Assembly: GCA_035771165.1 (NCBI GenBank)
Contig: JAWNZC010000408.1
Coordinates: 1,178,001-1,242,000, forward strand
Length of the DNA: 64,000 bases
Reading direction: 5' to 3'
DNA from: Paragorgia papillata
Lineage: Eukaryota; Cnidaria; Anthozoa; Scleralcyonacea; Coralliidae
The notes under the pieces are model-generated. The model saw only the letters and a list, made by a program, of their open reading frames with translations. It searched no databases and was not told the DNA's origin. Positions within the stretch are counted from its first letter, which is position 1; each line of letters opens with the position of its first letter. Of the stretch, positions 1-10,265 are shown in pieces. Position numbers and translations under genes: made by a program.

Positions 1-190
1 GTTTTACCGCAAAAGACTTGTATAATCAGCTGCCGGCCATGTGAAAGAAGATTACAAAATTTCACAAAGTTCAAGAAACAAGACGTTGGTTCGCGAGAGC
101 CAAACCGCTTTCTCTGCGTGTACATGTTATTGCTTGCATACTTATTTTGTTTCAGTATAACCAAGTGGAGCTTTCTTTTCCTTGTTACAG

Positions 191-331
191 ACTCGCCATG
201 TGTCATTCGCCTATCCTCTAAGAGAGGAGAAAGAAATCAGCATTGAATCAATAGAAGAAGATATGTTAACAGAAGAAGCGGAGCCGGTTGAAATTACTAA
301 CGATTTCACTAACATTAAATCTACTCCTACG
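191..331 (+). CDS. RIF1: RIF1 exon (antepenultimate), PP1-docking region
   Basis: Internal exon of RIF1, the chromatin protein that recruits PP1 phosphatase to control replication timing and double-strand break repair choice. The acceptor is a pyrimidine-rich tract ending CTTGTTACAG (181-190) and the donor is GTTAGT at 332. The 141-nt exon reads open for 47 codons in phase 0. It begins TRHVSFAYPLREEKE; RHVSF fits the RVxF PP1-docking consensus and aligns with the RVSF site of vertebrate RIF1, which lies just N-terminal to the conserved C-terminal block. The rest is acidic (EEK, EED, EEAEP), as expected of a disordered linker. The SILK partner motif is not in this exon and would lie upstream, outside the window. 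The identification rests mainly on the next exon, which is in phase with this one. Confidence 0.82.
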
Positions 332-544
332 GTTAGTTCGCTTTTCGTTTGATTTTTGTTCGTTTGTTTTTTTGTTTTCTGTTTTGTTTTTTTTTGTTTG
401 TTTTTTTGTTTGTTTTGGGGTTTTTTTTTGGGGGGGTGTTGTTTGAGGGGATTTGTTCATGTGTTTACATCGGATTCAAGTTGAGCGTTTAACGACAATA
501 ATTGTCGCGTTAGTTGCTACTGATGAATTATATGACGTTTCTAG

Positions 545-1512
545 TAGGGTGAGGCGGTTTTTATAAAAAACAGAAAACCGAAAACCGCCCGAAAAAAAAC
601 GAAAAAAACGAGTGAACCGATTTTTTTTTTGGCTTCGTGACGCTTATTTCCTGGTGTCAATGGCGCGTTGCTGGCGAAGAGGCTCTTTACTGTAGGCGGC
701 ATTTCGGATGAAGCCGCGTTGCTAGCGTTCGTCGGCCGACTCACTGCTGCCTTTCGTCCCGGCGGCGTCATCGTGGCATATTGGGTAGGATGGATTCTTC
801 TAAGATGCTGCATCAAATTCGATGTATTGCCTCCCTTGTTTTTTACGGACCGCGTGCAAATTTTACATTCAGGAGAATCGTCCGGTTTTTTGGCTTTCTT
901 GAAGAAATGCCAAACAGCACTTTGGCTCATTTTGGCAGAGAAATGTTACCAATAACCAACAGTTTCGGACAGCGTAACAAAGTATTCCAAGTTTCAACGA
1001 ACGGTTACTTAAAAAGGCAAAGCTGAAAGAGCACGAGTCAGAAAATATACGCGATATAACATTGAAAGCGAAAATTGGTTAATTATTCATGTTACGCTCC
1101 GACTGTTTATGAGTCATACACCAATTTTACTTTAGACCTGTCTTCGCAGAGGTCCGCCTTCATTTGAGCCAATCAAAATTCATCTTCGTTTGATCCGCTT
1201 ATGCGTTCAAGCTCGTGCGAATCTGAATCGAAGCCTTTCCGTAATTTCCGTTCTTATATCGGAGATCATACCTGGCAATAAACGTACGGTATTTCGAAGG
1301 CGCAAATCTCTTCAGTCGTTTTCCCGTCAATTCCGTGTGTAAACGCAACAAAAACCCTTGTAAGTATGGTTCGATTTTATTGAAATACCGATTTTTCTTT
1401 CGATTTTTCGATTTTTTCGGTTTTTCGGTTTTCCTCCAAAAGCAACATCGGTTAAATCGGTTTTCAAAAAACATCGGGTTTTTTCGGTTTATCGATTAAC
1501 CGCCTCACCCTA
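545..1512 (-). mobile_element. Non-autonomous hAT element with 8-bp TSD
   Basis: Terminal inverted repeats TAGGGTGAGGCGGTT (from 545) and AACCGCCTCACCCTA (to 1512) are flanked by the identical 8-bp duplication GTTTCTAG (537-544 and 1513-1520), the target size of hAT transposases. The subterminal regions are rich in CGAAAA / TTTTCGG repeats. The 968-bp element keeps a BED zinc-finger ORF but no catalytic domain, so it is an internally deleted derivative. It landed in the left arm of an older foldback repeat. Confidence 0.9.
640..930 (-). pseudogene. BED zinc-finger N-terminal exon of a hAT transposase
   Basis: The open frame starts at ATG 930-928 (MSQSAVWHFFKK). Residues about 5-47 have the BED finger pattern: aromatic WHFF, then C22-x2-C25 and H42-x4-H47 in CKIC...NLMQHLRRIH. 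BED fingers bind the transposon ends in hAT transposases. A Ser/Ala/Pro-rich linker follows. The frame stays open past 640 into the TIR, but those residues are low-complexity repeat and probably not part of the original protein. The catalytic DDE core and dimerization region are missing, so this is a remnant or a spliced leader exon. Autonomous relatives elsewhere in the genome are expected but cannot be seen here. Confidence 0.72.
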
Positions 1513-1609
1513 GTTTCTAGGCAAAATGTCAGACGTTGCTGGGCGGGACTTACAAGTTCTTACTAAATTCACACGCAACGCAGATATTTATAGACATAAC
1601 GTTGTATAA

Positions 1610-1979
1610 GGGGCCGTTTACATGAATCCGGATTGAGTTTCAATCCGGATTGAACTCATTCCGCTTCTGATCAAACCCCTTTATCTGTTTACATGAATCC
1701 GGATTGAGATCAGCTCATTCCGGATTGAGTTCAATCCGGTTCTCATTCCGGATTGAAATCTCATTCCGGATTGAAATTTGGTTCCGGAATCATGTAAAGG
1801 CGATGCGAGTTTCATTCCGGAATGAAAAACGTGACAGAGAGGACTAGAACAAACAATGCATGCGTGTTTTCAAATATTTACGGATTTCAGATTTCAGGCG
1901 GATTTCAATCCAGAAACCCAATTCCCATGTAAACACGGATTGACATCGCTTTTCAATCCGGATTCATGTAAACGGCCCC
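1610..1979. mobile_element. MITE with TAA target duplication (PIF/Harbinger-like)
   Basis: The ends GGGGCCGTTTACATGAATCC and its reverse complement (ending at 1979) are flanked by TAA at 1607-1609 and 1980-1982. A 3-bp TWA duplication is typical of PIF/Harbinger. Inside, the motif ATTCCGGATTGA recurs many times in both orientations. It is 370 bp with no ORF. Confidence 0.75.
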
Positions 1980-2075
1980 TAAATCCCGCCCAGGATTTTG
2001 CCTGGAAACGTCTTAATTAACATTGCAACTAACGCGTATTTGTTGTCGTTAAAATGTACTTCTTAAGTTCTGTGT

Positions 2076-2591
2076 AAGGTCAACTTAAGGCAAATTATTT
2101 TCCCGGCTTGTTATATGCGCCAAAGTATGGAGAATACGGATGTGATGATAAAAATTTGAAGCAAACCGCACTTTTTGTTGATTTCTGAATTTTTTAACGA
2201 AGTATTCTAAAAAAAGCCGTGTTGTATAAAGAGTCTGGCACTAGCAATTTTGTGGCGTAAACAGTTGAACTTGGACGATTGAAATCATAAGAAAATCTGA
2301 TTTATGATGAACATAACTTGTGCAACCGCACATGTATTAAAGTATTTGACACTTTTTGAATGTGTTTTAATGGATCGTAAAATCGTTCCTCCGTTTACGT
2401 CATACACTTGCTAGTGCCATACTCTTTATACAACACGGCTTTTTATAAATATATTTCAAAATTCATCGACTCAACATCCCAAAATCAACGGAAAAAAGAT
2501 TTCAATTAAATTTGTTTTCATCATATTCGGATTCTACGTGCCTTAATACATATATAAAGCGAAAAATGTAATTTGCCTTGGGTTGACCTTT
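2076..2591. repeat. ~515-bp imperfect palindrome (MITE)
   Basis: The left arm (AAGGTCAACTTAAGGCAAATTA...) is matched by the reverse complement at the right (TAATTTGCC..GGTTGACCTT). The best-conserved inner arms are at 2213-2247 and 2409-2446 (AAGCCGTGTTGTATAAAGAG / CTCTTTATACAACACGGCTT). The outer arms have diverged more than the inner arms. No ORF. Confidence 0.7.
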
Positions 2592-2774
2592 AAAAGTTTT
2601 TCTTTTTAAATTCGTGGTTCTTTCACAGGCTTGATGAGCGCAAGTCAAGCTCAGACCAAGTTGAATGTTTATTTTTGGGCGAGCAGAACGAGTAGGCTAC
2701 TATTTGTAGAAATGACGTCATATCTACATCTAAAAACTATATCTATAGGTGTGACGTCAGAATTCAGCGCAATA

Positions 2775-2940
2775 GTGCTCCGTCGTGATGACGTCACTAT
2801 TTAAGTTTCTCCGCTTTTACCCATAATTCTTGCAGTCCGAACAATAGATAATTGCTCATTTGCAATCATTTGAAAGTCAATTTTGGTTTGTTTGTCCGCA
2901 TTTTGTACTATAAATAGCAGCTCGACGGTACGCTATTATC
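2775..2940. repeat. Dispersed repeat, second copy at ~48.61-48.78 kb
   Basis: Shares long colinear stretches with 48610-48783: CTCCGTCGTGATGACGTCA, CCGCTTTTACCCA, AATGATTTGAAAGTCAATTTT-like, GACGGTACGCTATTA. Same orientation, diverged, no ORF. Confidence 0.7.
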
Positions 2941-3143
2941 CGTATTCCGGCAACCAATCAAATTTGAAATTGAGTAAAAAATGTGTAATAATAAAAATTA
3001 TTGGCTATAGCCCAGCAAATAATTCTTAAAAAAACAGCCATATCAAACACGAAAACATCGGGAAAGATGATATAACAAACTTTAATAACTGACGTTTTGT
3101 CACTTGACTAACTGTCCAATTGTTTTAATCCTTATTTTTTCAG

Positions 3144-3435
3144 AGATCGCCCGCTGGAGCTATTTCTCCAGGAGATTGTGTATTCCCTGATTTGGTGGAA
3201 TGTTCGACACCCGTGGAACAAATCTTACCATCCCTAGCTACGTCTCGATGGTCCCGAGGGCTTGGTCATCTTGTTCATGCGCAGAACATCAGGACAGTGG
3301 GCAATTTATCCGCCTTGACCGAGGAACAAGTGGAGAAGTTGCCAATCAGGTCACCAAAAGTTTCTACTCTACGACGTGTCTTGCGAAATTTCTATGAAAC
3401 TCACGCATCGAAAAGTCCGAAAGTTTGTCAACGAG
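3144..3435 (+). CDS. RIF1: RIF1 exon (penultimate), conserved CII DNA-binding block
   Basis: The acceptor TTTTTTCAG ends at 3143 and the donor GTAAGC starts at 3436. The 292-nt exon reads open in phase 0 and leaves phase 1. The protein runs RSPAGAISPGDCVFPDLVEC..., with LATSRWSRGLGHLVHAQNIR, TVGNLSALTEEQVEKLPI and RSPKVSTLRRVL. This matches the hallmark C-terminal block of animal RIF1 (PxLVxCxxPVxxILPxxxxxxWxRGLG..IR...N I.T.GDLS.LT...I..LPIRSPKV), a helical CII module that binds branched DNA. All invariant positions I know are kept, including Trp and the GLG and PIRSPKV motifs, so the gene looks functional. The homology is from memory of the family. Confidence 0.9.
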
Positions 3436-4185
3436 GTAAGCTCGCTTTTACCATATAGATTTATTATCAAGTTATTTTTGCAGCATTGTTTTAAATGATG
3501 GAAAAGGTTGGTTTAATACCGAAATACACGTCTGCCGATATACACGTTTAAGATCTCTGCAGGTACTTTTCCACTTGCGAATTTTTTTGTGCGAATCGAA
3601 GCAAAAATGAATAGATTTCTAATTAGTTACTGCCGGGAGCCCATAAAACAAGAGAAAATTTTGATTCGCGCGAATTAATTCGTAGGGGAAAATTGGCTTT
3701 ACGTTTCGGACGAGCGGAGGCTCCGTTCTTAATCAGAGAGAGACGTACAGTAAAATAGAAGTAGGAGACGCAGTAAAATAGAAATTACTTATATAGTGGA
3801 ATAATGTTATACAAATATGCTAATCTAATGCAAGTAACAGTAACGACAAAAAATTGTAATGCGATGAAGAGTCGTTGCTATTTTAACACCGGTCAAGAAA
3901 CGGGGGGGGTTGCCAGTGTGTAGAAAGTGAATTAAATAACCCTGGACATAGTCATAGAAACCCTGAGAATGCGATAGAGAGATATGGGATTTAGTCTTTT
4001 TCTACAAAGTCGTATACATGGCCAAATATAAATGCTGTACCTGCGGAAGTTTCTGCTTGGTCTGTCACTGGTTGGAGGTTACGCAATGCTGAAGACCTTA
4101 AGTTGGTTATCCCATTTGCCCATTCCGTTGTTCTAAAAATATTCACATATTTTCCGTATTACAAGAATACAAGCTTATGGAATTC

Positions 4186-4540
4186 AGACATAGTTTAACG
4201 TTACTCTGGCCTAAAAGAGCACGAAAAAGCGGTTGTCTTTTCAAAAAAGGAAAATTCTGAGCACGCGTGCAAAACCAACCATGAGATTGCGTGGGATAAT
4301 TTAAAAATTATCACTACCAATCCACGGCACATCAATAGCGCCCACACTCCACTATATCGTGATGACGGCGGTCAATTGCCGGAAGCCTATTTGCATCTTG
4401 TTGATAGGGAACGTCACCTGTCTTCACAACGACCTGATGAGGACACTAGATCGGAGTGTCGAAACGTTTGGTCATGAACAGTAACTTTTTAAGCTACGTT
4501 CAAAAAACTTTTAAGCCAGAGTAGCGTTAAACTAAGGTCT
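4186..4540 (+). mobile_element. Short TIR element carrying a hammerhead-like motif
   Basis: Inverted ends of about 27 bp: AGTTTAACGTTACTCTGGC near 4194-4212 pairs with GCCAGAGTAGCGTTAAACT near 4513-4533. The interior has no ORF but includes the hammerhead-like core at 4434-4470. Target duplication is uncertain (a possible 3-bp ATT). Confidence 0.55.
4434..4468 (+). ncRNA. Hammerhead-like ribozyme motif
   Basis: CTGATGA at 4434-4440, one extra G, stem II GACAC / GTGTC closing on a 9-nt loop, then GAAAC (4461-4465) and GTT. This gives the conserved core CUGANGA...GAAA, with the self-complementary ACGU expected of a minimal stem III. Stem I pairs poorly, so activity is doubtful. Confidence 0.45.
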
Positions 4541-4883
4541 GATTCTTCACCTGACTGCGTTGGGAATTTTTTTGTTGATTATGGAATTCTTTACCATACA
4601 ACATTCGTTCTTCCAATTTGCTAACATTATTTAAGATTCGACTTTCTAAATTGTACTATGATCGATGTCCTTTTGTTTTTCATTCTTAGTTTTTCGTTAA
4701 TTCTAATTGATTGTAAACAGTAATATCATCATGATTATTTTCTTAGTTACTCGGGTGGCCAATATTAAGGGAATTTTTGAATTTTGTTTTTGGCTTCCCC
4801 CAAATACATTCGTTTTTATTTGGTTAGGTAGATAAATTAAATTATATTAAATTAAATTAATATATATAAGTTACTATTAATTA

Positions 4884-5675
4884 TTAGTATAAATTTACAA
4901 GTTTCTATCACAAATCCTTGAATTTCATTGGCTATCGCAGGAGTTACTATCCGCTGATAGAAACCTCTGGCGACAAGCCAATGAAAAGCTTACTTTTAAT
5001 AAAATTGACCAATCACAAAATGTGTGGTATGTCACGATCAATGATCATTAGTGCCAGCGGTTCTGTTAAGCAACAATGGCGCTGAAATTATAACAGAGTG
5101 GGAATTTTTGAACATATAGGCGAAGCAATAAGTTCTACAGAAAACAAAATCGGCTACAAAATGGTTGGAATGGTAATTATTAATGTTAAGGTCGTTAAAT
5201 TGTTTATCTGTGTTCGTTTAACTGCAACAAAATAACTGCAAACAAAACACATTTCAAAATTACGCTTGCTATTGACAAGATTAATTCGTGATGTAAACTA
5301 CATGCTAAATTGAATGTTTCTTTCAACTTTTTGTCGTTTTTGCAAATCAAATGAGTGGATATCTATTGTTTCAATATTGTAAATGAAGACCCATGCTAAA
5401 TTTGCAAGAAAACTTTACTTTTCCATCAGTTACCGTACGGGACCAAAGAAATGTCAGAAATGACTGTTCAACGTTTATTGTTAGTAGTTAAAAATATATT
5501 AAACGAACCTCCAAGAATACGTTATGGTCGAGAATTTATATAACTTTTGTTGGTAAATTTATACTAAAACGATTAGACAACTCGCCCTCGTTTTCTATGA
5601 GCGATAGTCAACTCGGCTTCGCCTCGTTGACTTTTCGCTCATAGAAAACTCTATCTCGTTGTCTAATTGTTAATT
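4884..5675 (+). repeat. Hairpin-tailed dispersed repeat, copy 1 of 3
   Basis: Starts AGTATAAATTTACAAGTTTC and ends with TAAATTTATACTAAAAC followed by a strong hairpin (ATTAGACAAC ... GTTGTCTAAT, with inner arms TTTTCTATGAGCGA / TCGCTCATAGAAAA). The other copies are near 23923-25345 (interrupted) and 55807-56555. Each copy has two short coding-like segments: a start with ATGGCGC..AAATT, a segment ending at a GTAAG-like donor, and a downstream segment resembling VRAKEMSEMT. In this copy the first segment has an in-frame stop. Origin unknown. Confidence 0.65.
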
Positions 5676-5867
5676 ATAAAATAAGGTGTTCTCTACGCAC
5701 GCTCTGATTGGCTGGGCCCCGTGCATTTATAAGAGTATGAAGATCATGAATGACGTAAAATGGCGTAGGATGGCGTCACCTGGCCGGAAAAGCTAGCGAA
5801 CTTTCAAAACTATCCCACTTTTAGTTTGTTTTTTTCCCTTCATATTTTATAAAACAAATACAACAGC

Positions 5868-6022
5868 GCTCCTGTGCATATGTACTCTCGTAAAGGTACA
5901 TTTGACGTGATTTCAACACGAAAGAAGTGTAAAGGAACTCGGCTATCGCCTCGTGCCTCTACTCAACTTCTTCCGTGTTCAAATGACGTCAAACGTGCCT
6001 TTTTAAGAGTACATATGCACGG
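5868..6022. repeat. Palindromic repeat
   Basis: GCTCCTGTGCATATGTACTC near 5875 pairs with GAGTACATATGCACGGAGC near 6007-6025. The inner arms include GGTACATTTGACGT / ACGTCAAACGTGCC and AAGAAGT / ACTTCTT. A MITE-like foldback with no ORF. Confidence 0.6.
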
Positions 6023-6202
6023 AGCTTTATGTTTTCTTTGTTAAATATAAATTGATATAAAATTGATGTAGATTGTGTAAGATTAATATAAATTATGTAA
6101 ATTATGCAAATTAATATAAATTAATGTAAATTAATTTAAATTACTATATATATATATATATAATATTGTATTAAATATTGTATTGACAATTTCTTTTCTT
6201 AG

Positions 6203-6933
6203 AAATAAGGGAAATTGTGGAAGAACAAGAGCAAAAGGCAGATGACAAGAGTGTTGTTGAAGAAGACACGAATGACTTTACAGCGGAAAGCGGTGCTACC
6301 AATGACTTCACGCCAAATAAGGACACCACGAACGCTCCAGAGAACTTGGGAGCTACGCCTAGAAATGACTGTCATGATTTGGGTGAGAGTGAAGGTGATC
6401 CTAACTTGGTCAACAACTCTTCCGTTGCATCCGAGTCTGTATTGGATCTAGATTCTGACAAAATGTTAACACCAAAAAGATCTCGATTTCAAGCCAGACC
6501 GACCACGTTATTCGAGACCGGAACTGATAAAATGGAAATTCAGACTGAGATGACAAACGCCGACGCTGAGAAGCCACTCGCTGATAATTTGCCTGATGAT
6601 TGCCTATTACCCGCAGACGAGGACGAATCCAGTTGCCTGCCAGATCACTGCGATATTAGACCAGATGTAAGCAAAGACGGCGATGAAATAAGCAAAGAAG
6701 TGTGCGGTGAATCGTCATCAGAGTCGGACGAGAACCGTGAAATGATTGTCGAAACTACCGCTCCTACTAAATATACAGTGGATCCATTTGTAGTGGCCGT
6801 AGGTAATTTAATAAGTTTAAAAACGGAGGAAAAACTCGCCGGACTACCATTCGACACTCTTTTTACCTGCCACGAACAGTTGACCGCCGTTCTCTCGAAC
6901 ATTATGTCTGCAATAAAGTCCAAATGTGAATAG
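6203..6933 (+). CDS. RIF1: RIF1 terminal exon
   Basis: Last coding exon. The acceptor TTTCTTTTCTTAG ends at 6202, and phase 1 joins the G left by the previous exon (codon GAA). It reads 243 codons to TAG at 6931-6933. Most of it is an acidic, low-complexity linker (many D/E, S, T, P) with a small basic patch, TPKRSRFQARP. The last ~50 residues are ordered: VDPFVVAVGNLISLKTEEKL, then an amphipathic helix, FTCHEQLTAVLSNIMSAIKS. That placement and shape match the CIII helix at the C-terminus of vertebrate RIF1, known there for binding BLM. The linker is longer than I expect from vertebrates. No clear AATAAA was found in the first 400 bases downstream. Confidence 0.85.
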
Positions 6934-8560
6934 GATTTGTAAAAAATTGTACGAATTAGGTCTGAGGTTTCTGCATTGTTTTTTGTTTTTTACTTAGCCG
7001 ACATATATATAAATCTATATATTATATAATTTTATTATTGAAACGTTTGTACTTTTTCCTGACATAAACCGCTTGTTATCCTAACCACAGTTAATAGGAA
7101 TTATTTTAGTTTTAATTATAAACAAATATTATGCAAAACTTTCTGTCTCTTTCTGTTTCATTTAAGACCCTTTTAATAAGTGCAGAGTACGGCATTTTCG
7201 CCATTGACGTCATTTTTAGCTTTTTGAATTTTTTTGAAAAATACAAAAGCCAAGACCATAAACAAAATTGAAAAGGGTGAAAATTACGTATTCTATACTA
7301 TTATATATATAATTGTATTATTTAATAGTTGAGTCTGTTTTCTTTGTTCGTTCTAGAGATGTATCTACGATACATCCCAAGACGACCGATAATTAAAAAT
7401 TCAAGGTTGTATACAGATAATCCCCCGGTCAACAGGGCAATATATAGTAATTGATATGTTTTTTAGAAAACCTCTACTATTAAATAAGTCGAACCTCGGC
7501 TTTTATCCTAATAAACCCCTCGGGCCAGCCTGCGGCCCCTCGGGCTGTATTTGGCTAAAAGCCTCGGTTCTCGGTATTTATCCTATACTTAAAATACCGC
7601 CAGTCTGGGATGTTTATATGAGTAATAACATGATCGCCTCGGATTCTTTTGTTCTCCGAGGGAATGTAAACCTCGTATTTCCCTCATCGCTCATGCAAGA
7701 GGGAAATTTATCCTTTGTCTTCTAATTTCCCCGTGCATGTTGATGAGGGAAAATTAGAAGACAAAGAAGTCTTTTAGTGTCTTCTTCTAATTTTCCCGTG
7801 CATGTTGATGAGGGAAAATTAGAAGACAAAGAATTAGAAGACAAAGAATTCTTTTAGTGTCTTCTTCTAAATTTCCCGCTTGCATATATTTTCCCTCATC
7901 AACATGCACGGGAAAATTAGATGCAACTTCTCTGATCAACCGTGTAAATTTCCTGTTGGTAAGATTCTCAAAGTTTTCCTCGGCGATCATAATATTACAA
8001 ACTAATAACATGACTTTTCGGGAAATTAGCGATTAAATTTCCCTCGAGTCATGTTATTACTTATAATAATATTTGTTCCGGTTAGTTAGAAAAGGCTTTC
8101 AGTGTGTTTGTATACGTAATTTCGGACTCGTGCTATAGTATTTGAGGTCTTTGAAAAACTCACAAGTGCATGTTTTTCCAAATTACACGAAAAACTTGAT
8201 ACACAGAAATGTTCAAGTCAACTGTACTCGCAACATTACAGCTAGCGCCCTTTTAGCCCGTCCACTCTTCGTATATTTGATTGTTGAAAAACGCTTCGCT
8301 TCTTAAGTTTCACCGCTACTTGAAAAAGTTTGCTCAAAGCACTAAGTGTCATAAGACACTTATTAGTGTTAAATTTCAACGAATTGTCCTCCACCACTCT
8401 GAATCTTACCGCCGTCTTTGTTTATTTTGTACAGGAAGCCTGGGTACGAAGTTAAAGAATACCAATTTATCATAATCCTGTAGAATGTGATTGGTTCTTT
8501 TCAGCTTTTATTATTTGGTCCTTTTCAGTTTTTATTTCACTGTATTTCCCAATCTCGTTC
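6934..8560. other. Intergenic, AT-rich with foldback repeats
   Basis: No gene seen. 7590-8060 holds interleaved direct and inverted copies of GAGGGAAAATTAGAAGACAA and CCCGTGCATGTTGATGAGGG, a scrambled foldback. GAGTAATAACATGA near 7619 is paired by TCATGTTATTACTT near 8049. The open frames here are repeat-derived. Confidence 0.55.
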
Positions 8561-8561
8561 C

Positions 8562-8722
8562 CAGAGCCCACGTTCCCCACCTGGGAAACGCGAGACTCTG
8601 GGATAATCCGTTTCAAATCACAGGATTCGTGTTATTCCGGTTGAGGTACGTATGCGTAAATATCCGAGCGGAATCTGGATAGTATGTTCTCCTTGTTTGA
8701 CTTTTCCCCAAACAAGTCAATG
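8562..8722 (-). repeat. Repeat fragment with part of a ZAD-like exon (inverted copy of 30.8-30.96 kb)
   Basis: CTCGTTCCCAGAGCCCACG opens a family also found at 30548. 8601-8722 is the reverse complement of about 30834-30955: GGATTCGTGTTATTCCGGTT, TATCCGAGCGGAATCTGGAT, TTGACTTTTCCCCAAACAAG. It therefore carries the 3' half of the small CxxC exon described at 30738, in antisense. Confidence 0.65.
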
Positions 8723-8897
8723 GTAGTATTTCCTTTATTCTGCACTGTATTTCCTTAAAACTGCACTCCTAGCCAATCAAAATTGAGAATTTTTATGTAA
8801 ATAAATCGATTGCCCCTGCACCGTGATGCTGCTCCATCTCCCCAGTGGTGAAGCCAAGCATAGCAACTGGTCATGCACTCATGCTATGCAAATTTAA

Positions 8898-9361
8898 AGG
8901 GGATTGGCATTAAAAATTAAGTTTGTCTAATTTGAAAGAACTCATAAAATTGTAATAGAAGATCCTTTACAACTTTTTCGTATCTTTCTGCATTTTCAAG
9001 ATATTTCAATTTGTTTGATATGTAAATGAGATGGTCTCTGTGTCAGAGAGTGGGGTAAAATATTTTCATACAGAGCAAAATCACTTACGTATCTAACATG
9101 AAATGTTCAGCGTCGCAAGTAGTTTTTATGTGCACAGTTTCAAATGATTTCGCTGAACAAACTTAGAGATATAACTGGTTTTGCTACATGTGAAAATATT
9201 TTACCCCACACCTGACGTCAGAGACCATCTCATTTACACATCAAACAAATTGAAATATCTTGAAAACGAAGAGAGATACGAAAAAGTTGTAAAGGATGTT
9301 CTATTACAATTTTATGAGTTCTTTCAAATTAGACAAACTTAATTTTTAGTGCTATTGCCCT
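8898..9361. mobile_element. Palindromic MITE with TTAA target site
   Basis: TTAA at 8894-8897 and 9362-9365 flanks ends AGGGG...CCCT. Arms of about 150 bp pair well, for example AATTAAGTTTGTCTAATTTG with its complement near 9322-9346, and GAGATGGTCTCTG with CAGAGACCATCTC. A TTAA duplication suggests a piggyBac or Kolobok transposase. A diverged half copy of the right arm lies at about 9995-10110. Confidence 0.7.
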
Positions 9362-10265
9362 TTAAACTAATCAGCATATTTTGAAATCTAGTGAAATATA
9401 TATCTGTCAATGCAATTATCATGAAACAAAAATGCAACAAATTAAACAGAGCAATCTTACTAAGTGGAACTAAAAATTCCCAAACATAAATCTAAACATG
9501 TATTGAAAACAAGTTGTCTTGTGTGTCAGTAGATTGTTCCCTGTGTGTATCACTGTTAATTGTGATTAAAATACAAATAATCGTAGTAAGTTGAATTAAT
9601 AATAACATCACATTACATTTAAACCTTTTTCCAAACAATCTCCACACAATTTCAATTCACATGTTAGAATACAGCTGGTACTGTATCACCATACATGAAT
9701 CATACACTGTGTGAGTTATTAATCAAGATTTTAAACCATTATGCCTGCATGTTCAATTTCAAATACTTTGTTTTTCTTAAAATCATAAAAAAATGACTAC
9801 TTGTGTTTTTTTGTGATAATTTAGATTATATATCTTTTAGGGTTATATATTTTTGCTATTATCAAAACAAACTTAATTCGAAGGAAGTATGTGCGTGTGT
9901 TTCTCTCACAACGCCAAACATGTAGAATTTTCAAGTGATTATGTTTGATAATAGCAAAGATATATAACCTTTTCTGATAACTCATTAATATACACATTTT
10001 AATTTACATTTCAAACACACTGAAATATCTCAACAACGAAGCAAGGAAACGAAAAACTGCTAAAGATGTTACTCTATCATTTTAAGTGTTCTTTCAAATA
10101 AGAACTATGTAGCAGGCCAGTGACCCCACAATTTGTGAGTACGACTGACGTAGCAATGTTCTATTGGTTATCAGCCTATTATAATCTGCAGTAAAAAATA
10201 TTGTGTAGTGGGGGTGCTACGTGGTCGACGTTTCCTCGCTTCTCCTCCTCGACTAAATTGCTTAA
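9362..10265. other. Intergenic with decayed repeats
   Basis: No gene seen. 9830-9975 is a loose inverted repeat (AGGGTTATATATTTTTGCTATTATCAA vs TTGATAATAGCAAAGATATATAACC-like; arms quoted in part). 9995-10110 resembles the arm of the 8898-9361 MITE. Confidence 0.5.

Larger units (their letters stand above)
488..2053. mobile_element. Outer inverted-repeat (foldback) element, interrupted twice
   Basis: The left arm starts TTTAACGACA (about 488) and continues through GCGTTAGTTGC and GACGTTTC, then GCAAAATG and GGGCGGGA after the hAT insertion. The right arm (about 1980-2053) is its imperfect reverse complement (CCCGCCCAGG, GAAACGTC, GCAACTAACGCG, GTCGTTAAA). The left arm is split by the hAT element at 545-1512. 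A TAA-flanked MITE sits in the loop at 1610-1979. No coding capacity was seen, so it is probably a MITE. The exact ends and target duplication are unclear. Confidence 0.6.
332..3143 (+). other. RIF1 intron packed with mobile elements
   Basis: 2.8-kb intron between the two RIF1 exons. It contains a hAT element, a TAA-flanked MITE, an outer inverted repeat that both of these interrupted, a ~515-bp palindrome (2076-2591), and a dispersed repeat at 2775-2940 that recurs near 48.6-48.78 kb. A T-rich, G/T-biased stretch at 350-440 is low-complexity. No coding exon was seen here. Confidence 0.7.
3436..6202 (+). other. RIF1 last intron with repeats
   Basis: 2.77-kb intron. Contents: an imperfect inverted repeat at about 3567-3690; a TIR element at 4186-4540; a hairpin-tailed dispersed repeat at 4884-5675; a palindrome at 5868-6022; then AT-rich sequence with TAAATTAATATAAAT-like repeats and (TA)n near 6145-6162, just before the final acceptor. 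No exon was seen. Confidence 0.65.
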
